DNA of 14,642 bases, from NCBI GenBank assembly GCA_900618425.1, contig UZAN01055309.1, forward strand, positions 1 through 14,642, written 5' to 3'. Shown piece after piece: positions 1-10,059 of this stretch. Below the pieces are notes generated by a model that saw only the letters and a list, made by a program, of their open reading frames with translations, was not told the origin of the DNA and ran no database searches. The first letter of the stretch is position 1. Each line of letters opens with the position of its first letter. The stretch comes from Echinostoma caproni (lineage: Eukaryota > Platyhelminthes > Trematoda > Plagiorchiida > Echinostomatidae). Both the position numbers and the translations under genes were made by a program.

Positions 1-608
1 AAATTGCCAAGCTCGACGAACAGGTGAAATAGAATTCAGTTCACCCGAGCTACGAGAACCAATTTTCAATACTGTGTAGCATAGTATTGAAAAAAGTCAT
101 ATTGGCCGATTTCGTGGATGACCGTGGGTGATAGGTGACACCAATCACACACCAAAGATTTTCAGGTGTCGAAACTTGGGAGTGAATTTGCTCGCAATCA
201 AGAGTGTTTCGATAGTAAAGTTGAACACCTCCACCACGGGTAGGACGATTGCATCTGAGCAGAAACATCTCTGATAAGGACGATTAGGATTCCGGAATAT
301 CAGCTGCGAGCCAAGTTTCTGTAACCGCAGTAATATCCCACTGACCTGATATGAAACGCAACTTCAGCCCCTGAAATGTGCTGAGGAGTCAGTGAGCATA
401 GGTTTAGCAACAATGTACATATTTTCGGTGTACTAATCCGCTTGGATTGGAAATGGTATCTTGGCCGACCCCTTGGCCTACCATTAGTTTTTGACAGAGA
501 AGTTCTGTTACTTTTGACCACCGGTTGCGGGAGGGAATTTGGCACCTGCATTGAGTAATCTCGGGTTCTCCGGATATAGGTGTGTTTGAAGCCGGGAATC
601 GGAAACAT
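1..608 (-). mobile_element. Non-LTR retrotransposon fragment: N-terminal part of an apurinic-type (EEP) endonuclease domain, broken
   Basis: Read on the minus strand, this segment carries the ordered landmarks of the endonuclease/exonuclease/phosphatase domain that starts ORF2 of CR1/Jockey-like LINEs. In the family this domain nicks target DNA to prime reverse transcription. The landmarks are the Asn motif NLCSLTPQ (about 383-404), DITAVTETWLAADIPES (about 287-337) containing the catalytic-type Glu in TETW (308-322), RGGGVQLYYR just after (224-238 covers RGGGV), and GVTYHP (125-142). It is not functional. The Asn motif and the TETW motif lie in different frames, with the shift near 338-345. 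A TAA lies at 284-286 and a TAG at 50-52. The frame is open from 608 to the shift and may include the region upstream of the domain. LWC runs directly into VIGVTYHP, where family members usually have about a dozen more residues, which suggests a small internal deletion. The reverse transcriptase would lie left of the window, if it survives. Assignment to the LINE endonuclease family is firm; the exact clade is inference. Confidence 0.82.
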
Positions 609-620
609 TCTGGACGTGTG

Positions 621-671
621 ATTTTATTTTGTATCAGCTGTAGTAATGATTTCACACCAAAGATTTTTCAT
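621..671 (-). mobile_element. Possible second short piece of the same endonuclease domain
   Basis: The minus strand reads MKNLWCEIITTADTK before a TAA. The NLWC part shares a 15-base identity (653-667 with 148-162) in the same codon phase as ENLWC in the neighbouring fragment. W-C-E-I followed by a polar stretch is what CR1-like endonucleases usually have just before the L-I-G-V-x-Y motif, the very part missing from the neighbouring copy. It lies upstream of the neighbour's N-terminus on the same strand, so it cannot be the same uninterrupted copy. I infer a second, nearly erased copy or a local rearrangement. Nothing homologous is visible further upstream (672-780), so chance is possible. 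Confidence 0.35.
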
Positions 672-987
672 CTTGTATTTTTTTAGTAAAATAAATTATA
701 TTTGTACGTATTGACAATGTTCCATTCGTTTATGCAATCAGATACTCTAAGGTACAAACGTTTCATTTTATGCAACGAGGAGATACAAATCGTTTTGCTA
801 GCCTATCATGGAACTAATTAGGACAGTGCATGAAACTCGGCTAGCCAAGAGACTTGTGAGAGTGAAGCAAAACAAATGCACTTACATAGGGAATTTCCTC
901 AGGTGCGGAACACAGAGAGCGTGAACTGAAAATCTAAGATGCACTGCATAGCCGTTTCTACCTAACTGTGCAAAACGTATACCAAAC
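672..987. other. No gene seen
   Basis: AT-rich sequence with stops in all frames. AATAAA occurs at 690-695 on the plus strand, but no gene ends before it. I see nothing else to support. Confidence 0.5.
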
Positions 988-1335
988 ATGGTTACACCAG
1001 CACAGTACTACACTAGCCAGAAAGGCTTGCAGCTTACCTGGTCCCTTGATTATACTGGTCGGGGCAAGTGCTGTGCCTGTCACCACATAGGTTGCCACGA
1101 CGAGCTTTGTTTGCGGAGGCAGGCCTTGGATCAAGACGGTCTAAATGAGACCTGGCATGATGGTATAAAAACCCCAACCAGGATACTGGGTCGAATAGGT
1201 CCCGTTTGTCACTCTGGATGGGAACCGCGAGATCATGGTAACCGGGGCTTAGGGACCCTGAGTAATACGACTGAGTGTCGAAAACAGTGTCGCTCGCAAA
1301 CCTTCTCAATATTCTTGCAACCCCAGTTTACATAA
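988..1335. other. GC-richer block open on both strands, unidentified
   Basis: This block is visibly richer in G and C than its surroundings. It is open for 115 codons on plus (988-1335) and 91 codons on minus (1034-1309). Neither translation is one I recognise. On the minus strand there is an exon-like unit at 1140-1038: it is preceded by TAG and followed by the strong donor CAG|GTAAGC (donor at 1031-1037), and reads TVLIQGLPPQTKLVVATYVV and onward for 34 codons. An old repeat or a real exon are both possible. Openness on both strands argues that composition alone explains the frames. Confidence 0.3.
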
Positions 1336-2525
1336 ATTCTCTATCTTTCCATGAACTCTGCTCGCAAAATTCCACTCTTCTATCTGTTCTTTTATCCGAA
1401 TGGGCGGCCAAAAACCAACAAACAAAACCGGCACACCGGAGTGCGTGGTTAATGGTTTTCAAAACAGAACTGTACTGACCTTGTTTTATCAAAAGTTTGA
1501 CTCAATCGACTCAAATGTGAATTAAACTCGGGATCTGACAGGCAGAACGCAAGTATATCACCCACTGGGGCACCGTGCAGTTGATCAGACTGTTTACCTT
1601 TTCCCCATACACGGGATAACACAACCTATATTTACGAGCTGGCTGTGAATATCTCACCTTGCGCAGCATCTCAGCACAAGCGTCCGAGTTTATTACTCGA
1701 TTGTGAAAATTCCGACTTGACTGCTTGGTAGGTGAGAGTAGGAGAGAATCTCAATCAGGTCGAAACTGCTGTACAGTGAATGCTCCCCAAGGTTTTCATT
1801 TCACGCTCTTTGTCCAGTGTAAACAACAAAATCCACTGTGCAATTAAATCAAATTTCACCCTTCTCCAATGTACCAAATGCTCTTGCTCACTTGTTGTTG
1901 ACTTTTGGCTCTTTTCTATGACTCAGTTTGTTGTGCGAACTCCGCTTTATTTACTGACAAAATGTTAAATTTTACTTTTAGTATAATGATATTCAACCTG
2001 GCGGTCGACACAAGAAAGCGTGTTGGCAATCACATACCATGGTATTCTTCTGTTTTGCTTTTCTGGAACACAGCCAGAACTACTGGTGTTGAGAAAGCTA
2101 ACTCCCGGGGAGAATGTCTCCTTCAAAATATTCGACAGACTGTAATAGAAATAGGCAAACACTGACCTGAAAACATATCGTGTGAACCAGGTCTTCACCG
2201 GTTCTCGGAATGAAACTAATGCAGCTGACCTGCTGAACTGTGGGACATTTTAGCCTAAGGTTTACCAATGTACACTATTTGGCAACGTAAACCCATCAAA
2301 AATAAACGTCATACAATTCGTATTATCCTACCAACTACTACTCTACATACAGTATGAATTGAAATACCGATCTGGTGTTTTTATTGTCGTTCTGAAACCT
2401 TCTTCACTTTTCCAAACAGCGACTGATCAAGGCGACTGGCCTTCCAGCACTAAATTTTGTGACAATATGATACATTTCTAAACCACGATTATGATTTGGT
2501 ATGCGTTTGGGCATAAAAATGACGA
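1336..2525. other. No gene seen
   Basis: There are only short frames, none with a recognisable product. The frames at 1905-2165 (plus) and 1965-2198 (minus) overlap each other and show no domain. AATAAA at 2301-2306 has no supported gene before it. Confidence 0.5.
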
Positions 2526-2903
2526 ATGTGCTGCCAATGGCTCTCTGGAGCTGCCCTTGATGCGAGTGGCCCAGATTTCGTGCAGTTGGATCACATAGTT
2601 GCGGTTCACGGTGTGCCCACACCCAATGGCACACAAAATCTTGTTAGTGGTATTCAACACATTCCCGTGGTGAGCTTGCCTGGTAAATGTGATTTCACCT
2701 ATTTGAAGCCCATTCTTTGCGCTTATTCGTACACACGATCATACACAGAGAGAAAGAGAAGCAGATATATTGGACAGTGTAGGGGAAAACACACTAACAT
2801 CATGCAATTAAACGCGCACATGGGAAATTTGTCCGGCAAAAACGACGTACATTGCATACAAACCAAAGAAAAGTACAGGATTAAAGAAACGGTTCACTAC
2901 TAA
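2526..2903. other. Stretch open on both strands, unidentified
   Basis: The plus strand is open for 125 codons, starting at a non-standard or internal codon. On the minus strand, two frames are open across the GC-richer part at about 2478-2660. I recognise no domain in any of the three. The second half of the plus frame is lysine- and asparagine-rich, like translated AT-rich noncoding DNA. It could be a remnant of an old coding repeat. Confidence 0.2.
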
Positions 2904-3531
2904 GCTATCAGATGAATGCCAAATCTGTGTCATATCCGTGAGGTCACGAAAGTTCGGTCATCATGCTCTGGATCGATAGAACTCAGATGAGGCCAAACCT
3001 CAAATGAGGCTAAAGATTTTCCTCTCACGAGATGCATTATATAATCCAATTTATCACTGCTCGCATTGCCGGCGTTAACCGAAGTTGTTAGGATGTGATT
3101 ATAGTAATTTCTAAGGTAAGAACGGTCTGAAAAATGTTTTGAATGTTCAGTAGTGTTTAGCAAACAAACAAAAATATTGAAATCCTCAGTCGATTGAGGG
3201 TNGAGGGTGAATAATCCGGTCGGAACGCATAGCTAATCAATGCGGACAGGCAACTTCGTTCAATAATTTTCTTAGTTGGTTGACGAATTATCGTGAAACA
3301 TATATTGTTTTCTTTTTCCGACTTAGCTTTGTTTTTTAGATAACGAACAATGCAACATGGTTAAACGCTGGTACAATGGCTAGCAAACGACAGAGAAACC
3401 AATAATTTACATAAATACATTGCGGTTCATTCCATCAGCAAACGTTAGCCTCTGCTAGAACAAATGTAGATCTCAACTCGACCCCGTTAGGTAACTTTGT
3501 CAACCAATGTGTACTATAAAGGTAAACCAAG

Positions 3532-3549
3532 ACAACAATAACAACAACA
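3532..3549. repeat. Short ACA trinucleotide repeat
   Basis: Six ACA-type units, the third being ATA. On the minus strand it accounts for the run of valines in an otherwise unremarkable frame, so that frame is probably not a gene. Confidence 0.8.
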
Positions 3550-3874
3550 GCACGATGCAGCGCTAAAGTAGAAAAGAGCACGGTAAGCATTAACCAAATG
3601 TACAGTGTCATTCGCGATCTCATTGGTCAACGCGTGGAAGAAGTTCACTCAACTTCGGTAGATTATTTTTGAAGTCGAGTATGTGACCCCCGTATCTATG
3701 CAAATCAGTTGAAGCCAAACCACTCCAGCAAAAGTTCCCCTTCTCGAGTTCCTACCAATAGGGTTCCAGAAATGACCTTCGGGTTAGTACAGTTCAGTTT
3801 CCCGTGTTTGTAATATGGCGAATACAAATGCATGTGTATTGAGTACATTGTGGTCACGTCACTCTTACGGTCAG

Positions 3875-3896
3875 ACACACACACATACACACACAC
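3875..3896. repeat. (AC)n dinucleotide microsatellite
   Basis: Eleven AC-type units with one interruption (T at 3886). It is seen directly in the sequence. Its length could vary between individuals. Confidence 0.95.
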
Positions 3897-4953
3897 CAGC
3901 GCCAATGAGAATAAGAACTAGTCAAACAAATATTGATTGCTTCAACCTACTATATTTTAGCATGCGATGAAACCCGGAATGTTTGTTAATTTAAGTCGAC
4001 CTCACGAAAACCGGTCCTGCAGATCGCTACGAAACCGGCTGAATAGAAAATGGATCTTAGTGCTCGGGTATGGCAAATGAGCAAAGCGGTAGAAGCATCA
4101 CGTTGATAGCTAGCAAATACAAAACCCTTTTGGGTGCTCTGCCAATTCGAGATGAACGTGATTCGGGACTGTTTGGGATTCGCGTGGAGGGGGGTAGGTG
4201 GAAGGGTTGCAGAAAGAGATGGATAAGGATGATGGTTATGTCCCATAATATAGTTGTCAATGTTGCTAGCAGAAAGGCAAATTTATCGGAATGATTTCGT
4301 GTAGGACACACAAAAAAGATTACCGCGCTCGGGAATCGACAAAAGTGTCAGTATTGTGTACCGAACCGATCCCCATGTCCACATAAATATTAAGGAATGC
4401 ATTTTTATTCAGAAATTTGATGAGTTAAAATAACGCGGAACATTCCAAATTATTCTACATAAAAAATGCGATCAGTGGAATTATTTTTGAAACACAGATC
4501 CACTATTTGTGGCACAGTTTGCGGGTTCGTGTTGAACTGTTTTTCATTTACAAAGAGAAATCAACTATTTCACCATTCACGCAGATCTAGAGCGCAAACC
4601 GAATTATGAATAAATTGAAACTAAAACATTTAAGAAGTTCAATCGCATACTGATTATTTAGAAACCGAATTAGTTGAAACGACCATCCCGATCAGCTGCT
4701 AGTATACACCTAATATTTTTGTATCTGAATGAAATGCGAAATGTTATCCCCTTATCTATCCGGAGATGAACATCTTTACGGCGTCCTCTGCAAGCTGAGT
4801 TCAGAAATGTAGCATAAATGACGGACACATCTGAGTATAGCTTTCGCCTATTTCTGTGATTGACATTATTAAACATAAACCGTTTGTTTAAGGAACTACA
4901 AAGTGCTTTCGGTTTTCAATAAGAGACCGTGACTAATTGTGTTCCACCGTTAG

Positions 4954-5593
4954 AAACAACATTTATTTTGCAACCGGATTGGACGAAAAATCCCACATGA
5001 AAAGCAAAACCTATCCAGGGGCTCCATTTCTTCGATGCGGAAAAGTGTCCGTAATATTGAATGGTCTCAGGGATGCAACAGGTAATCATACAGTAGGACA
5101 CAGCGTATATCGTCAGGGCTACAAGTGCCTTAAATATAGACATAGCAACCATTGTTTAGCTGCATGGTCCTCCCACTAATCGTAGATTTGTAGGGTATCT
5201 CCGATGTTTTGCACAAATCAATGTTAGCTTTATATATGAGACTCGGATTTGTACTCAATGGATCGATGAACTTTTCAAATTCGGCGGTACCTTTTCGCAT
5301 CGTGGTGCTGGTTCTACTCAATACCCACAGGTATGCTGAGACGGCGGTTAGAAACTATAAGTTTAACCAGAGACTAGTGTTGTTGGCTGATTGTTCAGCC
5401 ATTCCGTCAGTCAATTATGTGCATTCCTGCACGCGAGTAATCGCAAAATCACTATCGTTCTATAGTTTGCGATCATATTCACTACTTCTAAAATGCTTGT
5501 CTTACGAGTTCTTTGTTTGCAATGATTCAGGAAAGTTCTCTTTATTTTGTCTGTGGGAGGTTCAATGGTTTCAAGACAGCTATTTTAGAGTGA
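4954..5593 (+). CDS. Candidate three-exon gene end, product not recognised
   Basis: Three exons can be joined in one frame. The first is 4954-5081, after acceptor CCACCGTTAG, ending ACAG|GTAATC in phase 1. The second is 5194-5330, after GATTTGTAG, ending CCACAG|GTATGC in phase 0. The third is 5531-5593, after TTTGCAATGATTCAG, ending in TGA. The introns would be 112 and 200 bases. The joined product contains segments such as YPGAPFLRCGKVSVILNGLR, QWIDELFKFGGTFSHRGAGS and ESSLYFVCGRFNGFKTAILE. It has five cysteines or so and no domain I can name. AATAAA lies at 5767. The start is missing upstream. Against it: the unspliced frame 5209-5688 is also open for 159 codons, and the minus strand at 4916-5152 gives a hydrophobic, membrane-protein-like frame. 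Splice models of this kind can be found by chance in AT-rich DNA. Confidence 0.22.
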
Positions 5594-5766
5594 TCAATTC
5601 AGACAACATTGTGGACGCCACCACTAAAACTTATGCTCACTTAGGCTTGTGTTTCGTAACCAATCACTTCTATTTATGTCACCTCTAGGATATGCCCAAT
5701 GCTAAATAGTTACTCCAGTGATAAACGAATTCATCGAAAGTGGCAAGCACAAAGTAAATAGATAAC

Positions 5767-5772
5767 AATAAA
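5767..5772 (+). promoter_or_regulatory. AATAAA, possible polyadenylation signal
   Basis: The canonical hexamer lies about 170 bases after the TGA of the candidate gene ending at 5593, and 79 bases after the TAG at 5686-5688 of the unspliced frame. AATAAA is common in AT-rich DNA, so it adds only weak support. Confidence 0.25.
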
Positions 5773-5799
5773 ACCAAAAGAATATTGGGGGAAATTTTG

Positions 5800-6635
5800 A
5801 AAAATTAGTTAAAACATAAAGTTCACTTAATGGGTATTCCATTTTATTGATTTTCTGGTCCATTTCCAACTATTATGAATACTATTTTTACTATGATGTA
5901 CGTAGTTAGATAAATCATTACATGGTTGCGCCAATCGCTATGCGGCCCATTGTTTTAAACAACTCCACTCTGTAAAATAGCGTTAGTGCGGTGCGCATTC
6001 AAATAGATCAGTCAAAACTCTCATCAAACTCATCAACTGTTATGATTTCGGGCATCTTCAAATCCCGGGGTCACTCAGAGGCTGTTTTGAAACTCAAAGT
6101 GGAACCAGGAGATCGAACAGCTCTTCCGTAAATTAGCAGTTTCCATTCATCTATATCAAACAACTAAATCATAATTTGACTAACAAATGTCCCGATCGAT
6201 AGAAGTAACATTTACTTCTCTATTGGGTTCTTATGACTCTTTAACTTCATACTTCCCCCAATTTTTGGCGTCTACAATGAATAGCGTCTGTTAAAATTCA
6301 ACGGAACGGATGCACGTGATATAACATTTAAGTATCCTCATTACACCACCGCTTGTTTACATTTTGCATGATTAGAAGAATGATAAGCGGGCCGTTATTA
6401 TTAAGCCAGTTTCCAGGACGAGTACCTCGACATGATATTAATTAGATTTCATCTAGTAAACCATAAAAGTGTTCGAAAAGATTCTCTTGTGAAAAATATT
6501 TAGCGCCATGACGAATTAACAACTCAAATCCGTAATTAACTTTTTTGATTCGCAACCACTTTATATTATATATTTTTAAACGATGGAAAAGGAAGGCAGT
6601 GTTTGTCGCCATTACATTCTCCCAAGAAATCCAAT
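5800..6635. other. No gene seen
   Basis: AT-rich sequence with dense stops in all frames. There is one CACGTG palindrome at 6313-6318 and nothing else I can support. Confidence 0.5.
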
Positions 6636-6875
6636 ATGCAAACCACTTTAGTGTTACCCAATTTCCCCCATTTTTGCCGTACTGGTTTGATCGATCACTT
6701 TTCTATTTATTCATTTCGATCACATAGGGCGGAAAAAAAGTTAATTAAATCATTTGATATTCTCCTCTAGGTTGTGTTGTTCTTTCTTTTCTGTTTTGGT
6801 TATGCCGCTGGGAAGATTGTCAAAAAGCATTGTGCCGAGTTCCGTGTTTACAAACACGAGGATTGTCCGACCTAG
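6636..6875 (+). CDS. Candidate small secreted peptide, two exons
   Basis: An exon beginning at 6771, directly after the good acceptor ATATTCTCCTCTAG, reads VVLFFLFCFGYAAG and then KIVKKHCAEFRVYKHEDCPT before TAG at 6873-6875. The first part is a convincing signal-peptide core with small residues suited to cleavage after AA. The remainder is a basic peptide of about 20 residues with two cysteines ten residues apart. The frame is closed immediately upstream by the TAG of the acceptor itself. An ATG at 6636 (adenine at -3) followed by QTTL could supply the start in phase 0 through a 120-base intron, but its donor (GTGTTA) is poor. The start may therefore lie elsewhere. No further domain follows the stop, and no AATAAA is near. 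Confidence 0.25.
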
Positions 6876-8419
6876 AGACCAACCCAAGAGCTTCAGTTGA
6901 ACTATTTCGACACACTACATATTTTGCTTGATACGCCCAAAAGCCTCGAGAAAGAGTGAATGACATTTTTTATTTCCAGTGCACTACAATATAAGTACAC
7001 GTTTGTACACATATATTGTGAATTTATAGTGTCCGTTTGTTTAACACAAAATTTTTCAGTACTAAAACAACTTGATTTTTGTGTTTTCTTTCCGGGAAAA
7101 TCCAGATCGGTGGGAGACCCGCGTTTCGGACGAGCACGGACGTAATTGTAGCATTTATTCTTTGAGTATTCTACAGTTTTGCATCATTCTATAAAAATTG
7201 TCAAATGTCTTTGGTTTATACTTTTCAGATAAGGTTCCGGGAGAATTACATCACTGAAATCCCACAAAACGAGCGTACACGTTCACACGGCAGGCAATTG
7301 TGCAAGATTAGGAATTGTCCCGATATCCGAACCTTTTTCGGTATCTTAATTCCACGGGAGTAAATCATGCGGGCGACAAGTGACGAGAAATAATTTGTTC
7401 GTTTTACAAAAGGTATGCTTATTCAAAGACAAATTAGCAGATAAAAAACGATGTACATACTATATTTGGTTCCTCTGACTCCAATTAATCATCTAACTTC
7501 GGCCATTTAAGGACAAGTCAGATCAGTCAACCAAATATGTTTAAGCGAAATGGTTTGTTCTCATTACACCCCTCGTTTGGGGCCATTTTCTTTGGGAGAA
7601 ATATTATAGTCGCAAACTCATGTGAGACAGCACAAGTGTCCTCATGTGATTCAACCGCACACTGATCCTGTAGGGTCATTTGACGACTAATTGGATGGGG
7701 ACTTATTGCAAGAACCTGTTCTAATTCCCAACAGCACCAATTTCGACAAACATATTTCTCGGCACTGTTCCGTCTAGACAGTCTAAGCACTGGTCTTTAT
7801 CGCATAACAATAGAAATGACCGCACGTGATCCACGAAAATAGATATGGGCGAATTATCAGTATGTGGATTTTTAACCAACCGTCCACTATCTGGTTTCGA
7901 TTGCATTGTCTTGACTTCCGGTAAACTCTAAGATGGTCCAATGTGACAACCGGATAATTTACAAGACGCAGGGAATGTTTACCTCGTAACCCTGAGGGCG
8001 GAGGTAAATTGATTTATCATAAATGATATATTTCAGGAGCGGATGTGACGTTGAATAATATGTCTATTCACCCGAGTTGTTTGACTGGATCAACCGTTCA
8101 CCCATTTTCCATTGTGACAATATACTGGACCTATGGATTTTTTGAATACTTTCCCAATTGGGACTATCGGTGTCACTCAGTTTATCCGTTGTTCATTAAA
8201 AGCACTGCCAGAAACGGTAGAAACATAGCTTCTGTTTAAAACAAAACTGAAAGATGCTTGTGACAGACTTGAATGGTTAGAATATTGATAAATATATTGC
8301 GTTTATGAAGTTTGAATTATTAAAAAAACAGTAGGTATTACCTAGATATATGCTGATGCCTGTAAATTGCCTTCTAGACAACATGGAATGCTTTAAATTC
8401 CCAAAACGAACGAACTAGA
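6876..8419. other. No gene seen
   Basis: The frames present (6960-7145, 7527-7790 minus, 7721-7906 minus, 8045-8239) are short. Their translations resemble nothing I know, and I see no splice sites that join them. CACGTG occurs at 7823-7828. Confidence 0.5.
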
Positions 8420-8686
8420 GTGGACGTCCCAATGATGCTACTCAATTTTGATTTTCGAATAGACTTCACAGAAGTGTACCAAATGCAACAATATAGTTTG
8501 GATAAAAGAGTGAAGGAATATTGGTATTCAACCGCCAAGTGGTGGCGTTCTTTCGGTGGATCTGCATCGCATCGGATCGTTGAATGCTCACCCGTTCTGT
8601 TACACGGAAGTAGTCGTGCGTCACTCCGAATTAAAGTGACACTGAATATAGCTGTTCGTGGCTGTCCGTATTCTTGGTCTCAGTGA
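8420..8686 (+). other. Isolated 88-codon frame, probably not a gene
   Basis: The open stretch begins at GTG, with ATG codons at 8432 and 8435, and ends in TGA. The product would include the tryptophan- and tyrosine-rich segment VKEYWYSTAKWWRSFGG. I see no domain, signal peptide or nearby polyadenylation signal. It is reported only because it is the longest frame for several kilobases. Confidence 0.12.
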
Positions 8687-10006
8687 GATCAATTTTGGTG
8701 TGAGACAACTGCTATCGATAAATGTCAAGAAACAATAACCAAAAACAACACACTTGATTGTTATCATTATCACAGCGAAATACAGTAAAGTGTTCGTTAC
8801 TGAGCTCTAACGTACATTACGTAAATGAGAATGTAAGTGAACGATATGGATCGGGATAATTAAATCGAACCTCGATGGTCAACACAGGGTTATCAGTTAG
8901 TGTTTAAACATGCATAATTAAGCCTTCTAGCCGAATTGGAAGAAAGAAAAGGAGCAATACAGCTTTCGATCCACTGCAACGTCACTTAGTGCATATTGCA
9001 TATCGATTATAGAGTTATTTGACCCCATACCCGGATTAATAAAGAGACATAATGTGATCACCATGTGATCTTCCTTCGGCCTCGTTTCCACCCCATCTCA
9101 TGACAACCAGGTAGCGATAACTCTTTATAAGGAACGGGGCGATTTTTAACCGCTGGACATGCGCAAAGCGTGTCCGAACAAGTGAAGACTGTTCATATAA
9201 ATCCGATTTCATACCGAATTGTTCTCCAATTCATTCCCAAATACTCGATTGTCTATCTTTAAGTTGCCAGCGTGCTCGCGCCATCCCACCCAGGCGAGAA
9301 TATTACACACTTGTTTATTGAGTCCAAATCCATTGAGCGAATTCTATGAATTTTTTATTGAGAATCAGACTGTCCTTGGTTGTTGCTAACATGGTACTGC
9401 TCATTTAGGTTGGCAAAGGATTTGAGTAGGATAGACTATACTGCATGTTCCGATGATTGTTAGAACTAACTTGAGATCAGAAGAAAACCAACCATTTTAC
9501 ACCTGCGACAGTGGTTCTTTCACGAATAAGACTATGATTGTGACTACGCCAGCCAGCACATCCTAAATTCAATTGTGAGGAGAAGGCACCTCAAATAATT
9601 ATGGGATTATTTAATTATCTTGCGATTGTTGGATATATGGGGTTGGTAGTAGTGGAGTGAATTTGACTACTGCTGTTGTAATGGCATTGAAACCGAACAA
9701 GTAGGACAGGTCTACAATATTACTAACTGTTTCTATCTTTCCCATCCCTTTCAAGCACACAGTAGTTGAACACGGTAAACACTAAGAATGAAGGAGCAAA
9801 ACAGTTTCTGAAGACACATAAAAACCCATAATCCATAAGAACCTCCTGTTCCTCCCTCCCAAATACATGTTGTGCCTTGCTTTTTGCCATACGTAAGTGT
9901 TGCAATATTTGTTCGTGTGCGGTACTCGTGTTCTCCCTTCGTGTGCGTCCTTGACGAGGGGTGAGTTCGAGTGTCCGTGGTTTCAGAGCGCTCCCGCGGT
10001 TCTCCA
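8687..10006. other. No gene seen
   Basis: Sequence with stops in most frames. The overlapping minus frames at 9723-10020 lie opposite a GC-richer patch and show no domain. Strong donor-like strings occur on plus at 9890-9896 (CGTAAGT) and 9959-9965 (GGTGAGT), but no exon with a recognisable frame precedes them. Confidence 0.45.
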
Positions 10007-10030
10007 TACGTGTTGTTCATACAACACGTA
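10007..10030 (+). repeat. Perfect 10-bp inverted repeat (hairpin)
   Basis: TACGTGTTGT at 10007-10016 is the exact reverse complement of ACAACACGTA at 10021-10030, leaving the four-base loop TCAT. The stem has four G-C pairs. It lies 29 bases before the candidate start codon at 10060. If that region is transcribed, the hairpin would sit in the 5' untranslated region. Function is unknown. Confidence 0.85.
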
Positions 10031-10059
10031 CTTCTGCACCCACGTCACACCAAAATCAA

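Larger units (their letters stand above)
2904..4953. other. No gene seen; microsatellites and one undetermined base
   Basis: Several frames of 60-86 codons overlap each other on both strands (for example 3986-4311) and none resembles a known protein. The region contains the CA and ACA repeats listed separately and an N at 3202, which marks an unresolved base in the assembly. Confidence 0.5.

Noticed and set aside
1034..1309. tRNA-derived SINE suggested by a B-box-like GGTTCCCATCC on the minus strand
   Set aside because: It has two mismatches to the B box, no convincing A box at the right spacing, and no visible terminal repeat or poly-A tail.
3435..3623. Minus-strand frame with a hydrophobic N-terminus
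   Set aside because: Its valine run is a translated ACA/TGT repeat, and there is no other evidence of coding.
6831..6960. Kazal-type protease inhibitor at the peptide containing HCAEFRVYKHEDCPT
   Set aside because: The cysteine opening looks similar, but the stop at 6873 follows directly, and none of the three frames downstream shows the VCG and Tyr/Cys pattern that defines the domain.
8601..8900. tRNA gene from a B-box-like string near 8867
   Set aside because: No clover-leaf arms pair around it, and no other part of the window gave a full tRNA fold.
9723..10020. Two overlapping minus-strand frames of about 90 codons
   Set aside because: They overlap each other in different frames, have no domain, and lie opposite the hairpin and GC-richer patch, which suggests composition only.
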